Assembly (NCBI RefSeq): GCF_003324165.1
Contig: NW_025407882.1
Coordinates: 62,001 to 126,000 of the forward strand
Direction: 5' to 3'
Length of the DNA: 64,000 nucleotides
DNA from: Naegleria lovaniensis
Taxonomy: Eukaryota; Heterolobosea; Eutetramitea; Acrasida; Naegleriidae
Below the pieces are notes generated by a model. The model worked only from the letters and a program-made list of their open reading frames with translations. It made no database searches and was not told the origin of the DNA. A program made the position numbers and the translations under genes. Shown piece by piece: positions 19,352-29,178 of the stretch (position 1 is its first letter; each line of letters begins with the position of its first letter).

Positions 19352-21346
19352 ATGAAAAAGGCAAATCCTTCTTGCGTCATCGTGTATAGACCTTTCGGAG
19401 CAAGTTTCGGTCATTCAGCACTATTACCATCATCCAAGTTGTTCGTGCCAAATGACGAACAACAACACCATCATGGTGAGGTTTTGGAAGGAGAGTATAA
19501 AAGTATAATTTCAAAGAATGGATTGAGAAGGTTACTTTTCACTTTTCTCGGATATGGGGATGGCTCTCTCAAATTGTTTTTGACTCATGATCACCATACA
19601 GATCATCGGATTGAAAATAACAAGGTGAAGATTTTCAAATTCACTGAACTTCTGAAAGGATTGTCATCAATAGATGGCATGATGGTACTTGAAAATGTTT
19701 CATCCCGACACCACAAACAGAGACAAACGAACGATTCGTTTTCGAGTGGGAAAAATACATTTGAAGGTACCACTTTCCCCTCCATGATGACGATTCACTC
19801 ATTTACTTTATTAGTAATTTCAAAATTTGGAAAAGCAAAATCATCAATTATTGCTTTCAAAATTAATTTACAATATGCTTGTACTCCACAGTTGCCTTCA
19901 ACTGACATTGAGATTGAAAACACACTTATTGAAATAGTTCCTGACACCAGCTTACTTCCCACAAAATCAATAGTTGGATTGGACATTCTCACTACTACAA
20001 CGGCCATCAAAAAGAAAGTAACAGAGAAATACCTTGTGGCAATTACTACGGATAATCATGTATGGATATGGCATGAAAAAAATTTAGACAAACTCGTAGC
20101 TTGCATGCCGTTACCAGATATAGAATCGTCAGAATTAGTTCTCGATTTTTCAATTTTAGCCTTGCATGATGGATCACAGATGTTATGCACTTTAACTTCA
20201 AGCCAATCATTACTCTTTTTTAAGCTCAACAAAAATGACACCGCTATTACACTACAAAAAATGGCTGTAGATGAACAGTTTGCTCAACAAGATATTTCCA
20301 TAACATGTATCCATACGATGAACAATTTAATTGTAACTCATTTCAAAAACAAGCTTGCTCATGTGATTTCATTGAACACTTCCCATGTCGAAGACGTTTA
20401 CAAATTAGAGCTCGAAGATGTCGCTCTGTTACATTTTACAAATCGTGAAAACTTTATTTTCTATCATCAAAAAACTCGAAAATTGACGCAATGCCTGAAT
20501 GGAATTCAACACTGTATCGACACGATGGTTGAAAGCGAATCTAATTTACGCATTTTCTGTGTAACAAAGGATGGAAATTACATGATTGTAATTATTGGTT
20601 CGTGGCTTTTTGTGTTGAAAATTGTAACAGATGGACAGGCCAAGCTCATTCTAAAATGTGACATTCTTAATGATCACTCTTTACTTCATGAGGCAATCAT
20701 TGGAAACTCTGAGAAAAACAAATTTATTTCCGTAGTTCCTGCAAATTTACTCTCAAGACTTTTATATACAAATCCTGTTTGCCTGTTGACAAGTTCATTC
20801 AACGATCAACGGAATATTATGACCATCACTTGGCTCACTCCTGTGGATAATAGTGGCCATTTTGTGTGCTCCATGAACACTGGAAGACATTCAGCGTCAT
20901 TAGTGCTACCTAGCATGAAATTTGCTCTCAGCGTACCGACCACTGCACTTGCAGACACAGTTCTTGCCATTGGTGGATGCAGCGGAAGCTCCATTGACAA
21001 GTTTGAAAAGTTTGTCAATTGTTTAGATGACGTTAAGCATGAGCAGACTCATCATTCACCACGAAAACCACTCTCACTCGTGACACACCACGTTGAAAAA
21101 CATGGTTCATTTTACTGCTTTTCGGAATGCTGTGCTCATTTATGCTGTGTCATTGAGAAAGAATTGGAAAGAACATGTCCCAATCATCATCTATTCTATT
21201 GCAGAGTTGTTGCTGGTTTTGTGAAGCAAGGTTATTGGCAAGATGGTAAAATGTTCGTTTCGAATAATGAAGCGATTTGCCCTCCCTATTTGACATTTGT
21301 TGGAAGTCAACAGTTTGCTAAAATTTCGAATTTGACTAATGACTGA
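19352..21346 (+). CDS. Propeller-like protein fused to flavin reductase domain
   Basis: Single exon, 664 residues from the ATG at 19352. The C-terminal 190 residues match the flavin-reductase-like FMN-binding split barrel: TNPVCLLTSSFNDQRNIMT near 473, ITWLTPV, CSMNTGRHSASLV, FALSVPT, GGCSGSSIDKFEKF, HLFYCRVVAGFV and a closing PPYLTFVGSQQFAKI. In stand-alone homologues this domain binds FMN and reduces flavin or acts in oxidoreduction. The first 470 residues show repeated strand-rich blocks (GYGDGSLKLF, YLVAITTDNHVWIWHEK, GNYMIVIIGSWLFVLKI), suggesting a beta-propeller of WD40 type, but no clean WD repeats. The fusion is continuous with no intron. Its function is unknown; the propeller may tether a flavoenzyme to a partner. 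Confidence 0.75.
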   Translation: MKKANPSCVIVYRPFGASFGHSALLPSSKLFVPNDEQQHHHGEVLEGEYKSIISKNGLRRLLFTFLGYGDGSLKLFLTHDHHTDHRIENNKVKIFKFTELLKGLSSIDGMMVLENVSSRHHKQRQTNDSFSSGKNTFEGTTFPSMMTIHSFTLLVISKFGKAKSSIIAFKINLQYACTPQLPSTDIEIENTLIEIVPDTSLLPTKSIVGLDILTTTTAIKKKVTEKYLVAITTDNHVWIWHEKNLDKLVACMPLPDIESSELVLDFSILALHDGSQMLCTLTSSQSLLFFKLNKNDTAITLQKMAVDEQFAQQDISITCIHTMNNLIVTHFKNKLAHVISLNTSHVEDVYKLELEDVALLHFTNRENFIFYHQKTRKLTQCLNGIQHCIDTMVESESNLRIFCVTKDGNYMIVIIGSWLFVLKIVTDGQAKLILKCDILNDHSLLHEAIIGNSEKNKFISVVPANLLSRLLYTNPVCLLTSSFNDQRNIMTITWLTPVDNSGHFVCSMNTGRHSASLVLPSMKFALSVPTTALADTVLAIGGCSGSSIDKFEKFVNCLDDVKHEQTHHSPRKPLSLVTHHVEKHGSFYCFSECCAHLCCVIEKELERTCPNHHLFYCRVVAGFVKQGYWQDGKMFVSNNEAICPPYLTFVGSQQFAKISNLTND

Positions 21347-21420
21347 TATTTGAATATATTTAATCATATTTCTTGCAATTATGAAAAGGAACACACATTA
21401 CAAGTAATTTATTTGAGAGA

Positions 21421-23652
21421 TTACTGGTCAATATGTTCTTTAAAAACTGCAGAATATTCGGCTCTCCTTGCAACATCTGGGGACTGCTCTTGCTTGTTAG
21501 AGGAAGCAGAACTTGCTGATGATGCAAATAGTGGTGAATTTGCTTGATTCTGGAAAGGATAAAACGAATTTTGGAGAGAATCATGATCTTTGATTGGTAA
21601 TTGTCCAGAGGAGACATCCGAGCATGGAGACAACAACATATTCTCGAATGTATCGTCCAACATGGAGGAGGTATTGTTATGTGTTGATGCACAAGATCCT
21701 CCTTCTGAATGAGAAGCAAGACCTGAATGACTACTACTGCCGTCAACAGCAAATGTGTCATTGAATTCACCTCTGCCACTATCCATACAATTCCATTCAA
21801 AGTTAGGATCGAGTAGAAATTCTCCTGTAAGTGGACTTGCAGCACTTGATTGATGTGTCGAATCCAAAACGTTAAGGTCGTCTGAAGCAGCAAGAGTGGT
21901 GGAAGATGCGTCAACTTGCTGATTTGTGTTGTCTTGTGGCATCATGAGGAGAGTATGCTGTTGAGAAGAACCATCTTGATCATGATTTTGTACCTGAAGA
22001 GTTACAGGATCGACTACAGTCATGGTGATATCCGTATTGTTCAAATCTTGTTGCTGGTTGGTAGTACTTGTAGAAGCCAGTAGAAGGCGTCCATCATTAA
22101 CGTTAGCAGTTGTTGATTGGTCTGTGTTTGTGGGAGGATTTGGATCGGTAAGCTGTGGAAAACCATCGAGCAACTGGTCAATCTCATCAAAGTTCAAGTC
22201 ACATTCATAAGAGTTATTGTTATTACTCGAGGAAGGTTGTGATTGAGGAGTTTGCACTGCTTGTCCAGCGAGTGGTTGACAATTCAAAACTGCCAAATGT
22301 TTGATCAATTCGTGACCAACCTCAGGTTGTTGCTGCAAGTATTGATTTAAGGCTGCATAAATCAATAATTGATTGAAGCTATTCATATCAGGTGGAGTCA
22401 ATAATGCTGGTATGGCATGAGGAGACGAATCTGAGGTCAATGGACCAGAAACAGTGTTACTGTCCTCTCCATTCATCAAAGATGGATCCATGGTGGTATT
22501 CTGTGCAGCATTTAACTCTGGAGAATGATTCTTTTTGGAATTTCTCTTCTTTGAATTGCTTGAAGAACCTCTCTTTCTCTTCTTCTTGCCATTATTTTCT
22601 GTAGCAGCGCTTGTTCCTGAATTCAATGCTGTGGCTGTTGGAGAGGTTTCATCCGCTGGTGCACTCTTACTATTTCTTCTCTTCTTTTTCTTTTTCGATT
22701 GGACAGTTTGATTAATGTCCAACTGTTCGACCTCATTCAGGAGTGCCGCTTGGGAAGTGGTTGACGACAATGATGGTGGTTTCTCAGCTGCTCCAACGAC
22801 ACTCGACGATGATGAAATATCAACAAAGCCAATCGTTGATTTTCTTCTTCTTGCAGTGGCTCTGGCGATTTTACCTTTTCCATTTGGAGAGTGACTTGAA
22901 TCTAATTGTGATGAAACGCTTGTATCCAGACTCTTTCCATGAGGATGAATAGGAGTAGTTTGGAAATGAAAGAAACAATTGGAAGCTGTAGAAGTGGTTG
23001 GAGTGACGGTTGGAGTAGTCGTGGTGCCACTACTCAAGTGTGAATGATTTTCCATGCTACACACAGAAGCTCTTCTTCCTCGATGTGAAGGCCCTGAATG
23101 CCTTATTGGAGAAGACATACTGTTAGTAGAGGGATTGCAATGAGTGAAATCGATCGGTTTCATCACAGTTTCGAAACTATGATGGTTTCCAGACGAGTGT
23201 GGTGTTGTGATGGCATCTTGACTATTTTCAGTAATCATCATGTCACCAACACTGTTACCATCCATTAGCATGGCTTCACCATTTGGTGTTTGCTCATTTC
23301 CACTCTTGAAAATGAAAAAGTTGTTCTGAAAGGTTTCATTATTTCTGAATTGCTTATTCACTTTAAGGCACTTGTGTCCTTCGTACTTGATCTTGAAGGC
23401 AACATCTCTTGTCATGTCTACAAACGTAAAGCCAGGTGGTTGCGAGGACGATGACGAGCAAGATGGAGGTGGAGAGGAGACTAACATGGAATCACCTTGT
23501 TGATGACCGTTACTAAACACATACGAATTGGTCGCAATGTTAAATACCTGTGGTTGTGTTGACGAGTGATGATCACTGGGCGACTTTTCCATAGTGTTGT
23601 TGGGAGTTGTTTCTTGTGGAAACTTTAAAGATGTTGCTTGAATGGGATTCAT
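21421..23652 (-). CDS. Low-complexity, probably nuclear regulatory protein
   Basis: Single exon, 743 residues. Most of the protein is Ser/Thr/Asn/Gln-rich and disordered. A more ordered block lies near residues 73-120 (GFTFVDMTRDVAFKIKY, then NNFFIFKSG). Two strongly basic clusters (KKKKKRRNSKS near 318 and KKKRKRGSSSNSKKRN near 355) look like nuclear localisation signals. A hydrophobic helix-rich block (LLIYAALNQYLQQQ, ELIKHLAVL) follows near 430. No known DNA-binding domain was recognised. A transcriptional co-regulator is the most natural guess. It is convergent with the flavin-reductase fusion, 74 bp apart. Confidence 0.7.
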   Translation of the reverse strand: MNPIQATSLKFPQETTPNNTMEKSPSDHHSSTQPQVFNIATNSYVFSNGHQQGDSMLVSSPPPSCSSSSSQPPGFTFVDMTRDVAFKIKYEGHKCLKVNKQFRNNETFQNNFFIFKSGNEQTPNGEAMLMDGNSVGDMMITENSQDAITTPHSSGNHHSFETVMKPIDFTHCNPSTNSMSSPIRHSGPSHRGRRASVCSMENHSHLSSGTTTTPTVTPTTSTASNCFFHFQTTPIHPHGKSLDTSVSSQLDSSHSPNGKGKIARATARRRKSTIGFVDISSSSSVVGAAEKPPSLSSTTSQAALLNEVEQLDINQTVQSKKKKKRRNSKSAPADETSPTATALNSGTSAATENNGKKKRKRGSSSNSKKRNSKKNHSPELNAAQNTTMDPSLMNGEDSNTVSGPLTSDSSPHAIPALLTPPDMNSFNQLLIYAALNQYLQQQPEVGHELIKHLAVLNCQPLAGQAVQTPQSQPSSSNNNNSYECDLNFDEIDQLLDGFPQLTDPNPPTNTDQSTTANVNDGRLLLASTSTTNQQQDLNNTDITMTVVDPVTLQVQNHDQDGSSQQHTLLMMPQDNTNQQVDASSTTLAASDDLNVLDSTHQSSAASPLTGEFLLDPNFEWNCMDSGRGEFNDTFAVDGSSSHSGLASHSEGGSCASTHNNTSSMLDDTFENMLLSPCSDVSSGQLPIKDHDSLQNSFYPFQNQANSPLFASSASSASSNKQEQSPDVARRAEYSAVFKEHIDQ

Positions 23653-24496
23653 GGCGAGAGGTGTTGATTGATCAGCGAAAGGTTGTGGTTTCAGAGAGAA
23701 GAATGTTTGATGGATTGGTATGAAGTGCGTCGTGAATGCTTACTGTGTGAGTGAGAACTGATGGTGGGTTAAATGCTGGTAGTGTTATGTATTCGAGTAG
23801 TTGTTGTGATGTATTCACGCAATGCTCCAAGTTTCAATGTTGGTTGTTGTGTGAATTTTTTTGCCTTGGATTTGGCTTGTTTGAAGACGGCTGCAACAGC
23901 CTGAAAGTATGGCTTAAAACGTCTTAATGTTACCAATGATAATGCGAGATTTTATGTGAATGCATGAATGATAACGATGTTGAGTGACTTTTAGAGTGTG
24001 GAGTGCGTGTGTGTAATGAAAAAACATTGACCAGCAAGCGAGTGTAGAGCAATCATCCGCTGAAGAGATGCGTGTTTGCACGTTGCGCATGAATCTTAAA
24101 TGTTAATTCTAAGCTGAGATATAGCATTCCGTGTTATCTATTGCTCGCATTAAGAAAATAGAAAAAAAAGGAAATTGCCATTTTAATAGAAAACACAACA
24201 AGGATCGTTGTTGTAAGCTAATGGTCAATGGTGAAGGAAAATATTGATTGGTTACTCGGGTGTATAGGATGATGTGGGAATTTAATTACAATTTGGTAGC
24301 TGCCAACCAATTGCTCAATTTAATTACACGACTATTATTATTCGAGTATTCATCCGTACGTACACATACGAATGTTTTCATCATCATACTTGAAATTCAA
24401 AGTTGGTACCACTATCATCTGTACTTGAAGTTTTGTTGCAAAATCATGGCATTTCAAGTACAGAGAGTTTGTCGAGCGCTTCAAGTGCTTTGAAAA
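23653..24496. other. Divergent intergenic region
   Basis: 844 bp between the low-complexity nuclear gene and the ADCK1-like gene, transcribed away from each other. GT-rich stretches lie at 23740-23900 and an A-rich run near 24160. An 81-codon plus-strand open stretch (24248-24493) ends just before the kinase start and is probably part of its leader. No other feature was recognised. Confidence 0.5.
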
Positions 24497-26827
24497 ATGA
24501 AACAACTTGGTGCTTTCAGAAAAGGGTTATGGTCGTGTCGGAGAGGAGAAGCTCTTCAAAGAAATGACTCTCCTTTTCAACAATATTCAAAGACTTGTAG
24601 GTTCATTAGGCTTGATGAAAGCATGCTCCATGCCAATACTAGTCGGAGGACGTTATTATGGAACAACAGTCACTGCCAGATCAGGAAATTTGCTACAGAC
24701 AATGATCAGGTCAATAACTCTTTAAAAGCTAGGAATAATATTTTGACGACGAACACGAGATTAACAGATTCCGAAATGAAACAAAAGAATCAATCTACGA
24801 ATAATGATGATACCACCAACAAGTCCAAGTCAGCAAATTCAAAATTTTGGTTCAAATCCTTGATCCTTACCATTTCCATCCTTGTCTTAATCAACACGGA
24901 AGTGAAATCAGAGATTTACAAAACATTACATCCACACATAAGGCCGTATCTACCAAGAATACGAAACTTTTTACTGCACTATTCTCAAACCAATATTTCC
25001 GATGTATTGTTTCATTCAGACCAATTTTCTCTCACTCAACAATTAGAATATTTACTATTTCATTATTTGGCGATCGTTGTTCAACTTGCAGAAGGATTGT
25101 ATCGTTTCTCACGGGTTGCTAGTGTAGGAGTATCTTGTTTATGGGACTATTACAAGCATTACAATTCAAAGGAATGGAAGGAACAAGTGACCAAAGATGA
25201 ACAACGACTGGCAATGCTTGTAAATACGAATGAGAATGAAAAAAACATATATCACACAAATTCGAGCGTGGACGGAAATACCACCTCATTTCCAATAGAA
25301 ACCAACGATGAAACAACATCCATCATTTATCAAACACACAAGAGAAACGCTGAAAAGTTTTTATCACTCTTTATTGAATTGGGTGGCATCTTTGTGAAAA
25401 TTGGACAATACATGAGTTCAATGACCAATTTTCTTCCTGATGCTTGGACTGACACTCTGAAAGTATTGCAAGATCAGGTTCCTTGTGAAGCAACAATGGA
25501 AGAAATCAAATTAATGTTTCATGACGAAGAATTGTTGAGTTGTGGCAAGAGTTTTGATGAACTATTTGAACATTTCGAAGCACATCCAATTGCAGCTGCT
25601 AGTTTAGCTCAAGTTCACAGAGCCAAACTTCGGAAAGGAGCCGTTTCTGAATTGGAGGGAACTAGTTTAGATGGTGCTGAAGTTGCTGTCAAAGTTCAGT
25701 ACCCATCCATTTCATACTATTACAAGGGCGACATGATAGCAAAAGGGGTTGCCTTATCCATCATTCACTTCTTCTTTCCACACTATAATATTTCATGGAT
25801 GGGTTCCATGTTGGACGAGACACTAAATCAAGAATTGGATTTTAGAATTGAGAAACATAATGCTGAGAAGATTACTTTATTGTTTGCTCGAGAAGAAGAA
25901 GGTATGAAACAACAGCTTTACATTCCAAAAGTAATTTCCTCATTATCATCAAAACGCCTTCTCACCATGGAGTTTATTAATGGTGTGAAAATAAGTAACA
26001 CTGAAGCTTTGAGACAACGCTTTGGTGAACGTGGAATCACAGAAGCCGCTTCTATCACCTTTCATGTATTTGCTAAAATGATTTTCTTGCATTCATTCCT
26101 ACACACGGATCCACATCCTGGAAATATTCTCATTCGAGCACATCCTTCGCACAAGAATAGAGTTCAGGTTGTACTTTTAGATCATGGACTTTATCAGCAC
26201 CTTTCTCATGATTTTACGATTAATTTTGCCAAGTTTTGGAGAGCATTGGTGTTGAACGATAATGTTTTTGTGAAAACATACTGTCAAGATCTTGGAATTG
26301 AGGATTATCAACTTTATGCTTCCATCATTTTGATGAGAGGCTATGATGACAAGACCGGTGTTGGACTATTTACTCATGGAACGAAAGCAGAATTTGAGCG
26401 TTTTTTTAAAGGAATTATTGAACATAGAATGGACAAATTTCAACAAATGATTCGTAACATGCCATCAGAAATGTTATTAATTATGAGAACAAATAATTTA
26501 CTAAGATATGTCAATCAATCGATGGGAGTTCCAGTGAACAGATATGTCATTTACGCAAGAGTGGCTACGGTTGGTATTTATAATAAGGAGCACAAAGAAA
26601 TTGCAGTCCTCGCCTCCAACTCTTCAAGTTTTTCTCTTTGGAGATACTTGAAGCAAAAATCTTTGGAAAAAGCAGATCAAATTTATTTTGAGACACTATT
26701 GGCTATTTATCAAATGAAGCAATGTCTATGGAATTGGTACTACCGACAGTTGATACTTCTCGGTCTCATGAAACCTATTCGATTGAGTGTTGATAAGAAC
26801 GACTTGGATGTGGTGTTGGCAGCTTAA
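24497..26827 (+). CDS. ADCK1-like UbiB/ABC1 atypical kinase
   Basis: Single exon, 776 residues. The N-terminus is Arg-rich with few acids (probable mitochondrial presequence) and a hydrophobic segment lies near residues 118-134. The UbiB signatures are all present: the KxGQ motif (FVKIGQYMSSM), the Ala-rich nucleotide loop (HPIAAASLAQVHRA), the beta-3 lysine (VAVKVQYP), the catalytic segment (LHTDPHPGNILI), and DHG in place of DFG (LLDHGLYQ). The DHGLYQ string is typical of ADCK1/ADCK5. These proteins act in mitochondria on lipid and coenzyme Q homeostasis and inner-membrane organisation, with ATPase rather than ordinary protein kinase activity. Its stop codon lies 3 bp from the convergent neighbour's stop. 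Confidence 0.92.
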   Translation: MKQLGAFRKGLWSCRRGEALQRNDSPFQQYSKTCRFIRLDESMLHANTSRRTLLWNNSHCQIRKFATDNDQVNNSLKARNNILTTNTRLTDSEMKQKNQSTNNDDTTNKSKSANSKFWFKSLILTISILVLINTEVKSEIYKTLHPHIRPYLPRIRNFLLHYSQTNISDVLFHSDQFSLTQQLEYLLFHYLAIVVQLAEGLYRFSRVASVGVSCLWDYYKHYNSKEWKEQVTKDEQRLAMLVNTNENEKNIYHTNSSVDGNTTSFPIETNDETTSIIYQTHKRNAEKFLSLFIELGGIFVKIGQYMSSMTNFLPDAWTDTLKVLQDQVPCEATMEEIKLMFHDEELLSCGKSFDELFEHFEAHPIAAASLAQVHRAKLRKGAVSELEGTSLDGAEVAVKVQYPSISYYYKGDMIAKGVALSIIHFFFPHYNISWMGSMLDETLNQELDFRIEKHNAEKITLLFAREEEGMKQQLYIPKVISSLSSKRLLTMEFINGVKISNTEALRQRFGERGITEAASITFHVFAKMIFLHSFLHTDPHPGNILIRAHPSHKNRVQVVLLDHGLYQHLSHDFTINFAKFWRALVLNDNVFVKTYCQDLGIEDYQLYASIILMRGYDDKTGVGLFTHGTKAEFERFFKGIIEHRMDKFQQMIRNMPSEMLLIMRTNNLLRYVNQSMGVPVNRYVIYARVATVGIYNKEHKEIAVLASNSSSFSLWRYLKQKSLEKADQIYFETLLAIYQMKQCLWNWYYRQLILLGLMKPIRLSVDKNDLDVVLAA

Positions 26828-26830
26828 TGA

Positions 26831-28963
26831 TCAGTGTCTAGATATTCCTTTTTGATAAGGCTTCAATTTAGTTGTTGCATCAGGCACAATGCTCAAATAA
26901 TAATATAAAACCAATACATCTCTCTGGTCGTGTTGAATGCCATTCCAAACGACATAATTGTTAAAGGGACGCCTACATCGTTTTTCGTCAATTTTTCTAT
27001 CATCTACAAACTCGTTGTAAATTTGGAAGCTGCTCGTAGGTATAAAAGAGTCTCTGTCACCTAATGTAAAAATCAATGCTAACATTTGCTCACAAGAAAT
27101 GCCAAAACAATGTGATGTCGTTGGAGGGGGTTCATTTTTGCAAAGTTTGGCATAACATTCTGTTAAAACATCCTTTCTAAGCTCTCCTGAAGAAGGGTTG
27201 TAATAATTTGATCCAGTTTTGATAAATTCTTTCAAAATGTTATCAAAATTCAGGTCAAATTGAACTTCTTTGTTTTGTATTGTTGTTGAGACTGCTTTAA
27301 CTACAGAAATTCTTTCAAGTAGCGTTCTAAATGTAGTTTTAACTGTTGTACCTTCATCTTCTTCAATTATATATAATGGAAAATCACCTTCACAACCTCG
27401 CGTAAACAACTCATACTCAAAAACTTCGCTCAATTTTACGCACACCACATCACTAACACCCTCAATAATTAACAATGAATCCGAGTTATTATCAAGCCAT
27501 TCGCAAATCTGTATACCTCTATCACCATCTTCATTTGGCAATGAGTTTGGAAATAAAACAGCATAGTCATCAGCTGGTCTCCAGTCTGACATATCTACAT
27601 GAAAATCTGTTTCTTGTTCCCATATAATTCCTAAAAATGTTGCAATACAATACGGCAAACGAATCGATCTCCCTTTTACGTCTTTTGTAGTTTCAATCAC
27701 AGCTGGTAATTTTCCATTCAACTTTTTTACAATGTTGTAAATAGTATCATTAAAAGGAAAGCAAATGTTGTTTAAGGATAATCGAACACTTTCGCTACGA
27801 ATATGATTAGTTTTTGTGAAATCAGTAATTACGAATTGACGAAAGTAATCATCATCATTCATAGGTCTCAAGCACAAACTTTCTCCCTGTATGGAAAGGG
27901 TAGTTATGTGTTCCCATGTTTGTAAGTTATAAACTTGAATGCCCTTTCCACAAGGAAGAAGTAAAACATATACACCATTCATATTGATAGGCATTATTCT
28001 TGCTCCAGGTGTAATTATTGGGCAATCTGGCAGTGTATGAATTGTCACTTGGCCAGTGAGAGGGCCCATTTTGTTACTGGTAGTGTTTGTTGGGGAAGAA
28101 AACTTCAGTATTGCTAAAGCATCATATTCATTCAATAATAATTGGTCCTTTTCCTCGTCCCAAACGAAATGTGAAAATTTTGGTGGAAAGTGAGGAAATA
28201 TTTGAAAAACCATAAGCCTTTCTGCGGTATCTGCGTTCATGATATCTATTCTTGATGACAGTGATTGACGTAGAAATAAGAGCTTTCGTTGATGAGAGAC
28301 AGCCATGCAGTTGACTGTACTCATTGTTTCTGTTTTCCATATAACTTTGTTGCGAACGGATGAATGAGATGGTTGATTAAGAGGTATCATAGCCACAAAT
28401 GGTTTTGAAGATGCGAAAATGATAAATTGGAGAAGCGAAGAACATGTCTTGTCCACAGTTGCACTATTGTACACACAAAATAACGTTGGAGCATGAGGAA
28501 TAGTGATAATTTCTAAGACTTTTTTGCACTCGTCATCATCAATATGGATTCCTAAAAATCGCTTGTTCTCTCGATCACTGGTCAACAGCAAACTAGAGCA
28601 TTTTCCATCAGTGCTGTTTTCATCCATAATTGGATCGAGTAGTGTAACCATTTCCAAACAACTCAAAGTAGCATCGGCCAGCACCTTTCTACTGTCAGGT
28701 ATGGCCGAACGTTCGTAGATAGTATTGGCCACAGTGATGTGTTTTCTATTGATATTGTTTTTAAACATTTCAAACAAATTCCGGTCCCCCATCAAAGGGT
28801 CATCCACTAACAGACATGTTACAGCGTTCGTTCGGAACTCATCATGCTCTTGTTGTGCGTTCATCATTTTTGAAAATTTCAGCTTTTTTGATTGTTTCTC
28901 TTTTGCACCTTGAGGAGGCAATTTTGAGCCAGCAACAGAATCCAAGGCTTTGCGCTTTCCCAT
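26831..28963 (-). CDS. Large unrecognised protein, possible propeller
   Basis: Encodes 710 residues from an ATG at 28963 in an AAAAAAATG context; the frame also has an ATG at 29074, which would add 37 residues with no domain features. The first 35 residues are basic (GKRKALDS, KEKQSKKLKF), suggesting nuclear targeting. The middle (about 90-420) is strand-rich with repeated hydrophobic blocks (LFCVYNSATV, NCMAVSHQRKLLFLRQS, VYVLLLPCGKGIQVYNLQTWEH), which could form a beta-propeller. The last 250 residues are mixed alpha/beta. No family was recognised. Composition is even, so it is a real gene. Confidence 0.72.
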   Translation of the reverse strand: MGKRKALDSVAGSKLPPQGAKEKQSKKLKFSKMMNAQQEHDEFRTNAVTCLLVDDPLMGDRNLFEMFKNNINRKHITVANTIYERSAIPDSRKVLADATLSCLEMVTLLDPIMDENSTDGKCSSLLLTSDRENKRFLGIHIDDDECKKVLEIITIPHAPTLFCVYNSATVDKTCSSLLQFIIFASSKPFVAMIPLNQPSHSSVRNKVIWKTETMSTVNCMAVSHQRKLLFLRQSLSSRIDIMNADTAERLMVFQIFPHFPPKFSHFVWDEEKDQLLLNEYDALAILKFSSPTNTTSNKMGPLTGQVTIHTLPDCPIITPGARIMPINMNGVYVLLLPCGKGIQVYNLQTWEHITTLSIQGESLCLRPMNDDDYFRQFVITDFTKTNHIRSESVRLSLNNICFPFNDTIYNIVKKLNGKLPAVIETTKDVKGRSIRLPYCIATFLGIIWEQETDFHVDMSDWRPADDYAVLFPNSLPNEDGDRGIQICEWLDNNSDSLLIIEGVSDVVCVKLSEVFEYELFTRGCEGDFPLYIIEEDEGTTVKTTFRTLLERISVVKAVSTTIQNKEVQFDLNFDNILKEFIKTGSNYYNPSSGELRKDVLTECYAKLCKNEPPPTTSHCFGISCEQMLALIFTLGDRDSFIPTSSFQIYNEFVDDRKIDEKRCRRPFNNYVVWNGIQHDQRDVLVLYYYLSIVPDATTKLKPYQKGISRH

Positions 28964-29178
28964 TTTTTTCATGCAAACTGAAAAAAATCGCATTAAACCA
29001 ACAATTTCATTTGTTGTTTGATTCACAAAAATATTGAACTGTGTCATATTAATATACACTCCTTTTGTATCCATTCTTTACAGTAATCACAATACAGATG
29101 AAAACTCGTTGAAAAATGTTCCATTTCTTCAACCGACACGTTTGAAATGTCATGAATGTAATTGATCATTTAAAATCA

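Noticed and set aside
21360-21914. 184-codon minus-strand open frame
   Set aside because: It overlaps the low-complexity nuclear gene in another frame and has only repetitive composition.
24248-24493. 81-codon frame before the ADCK1-like gene
   Set aside because: Different frame, no motif; more likely leader sequence.
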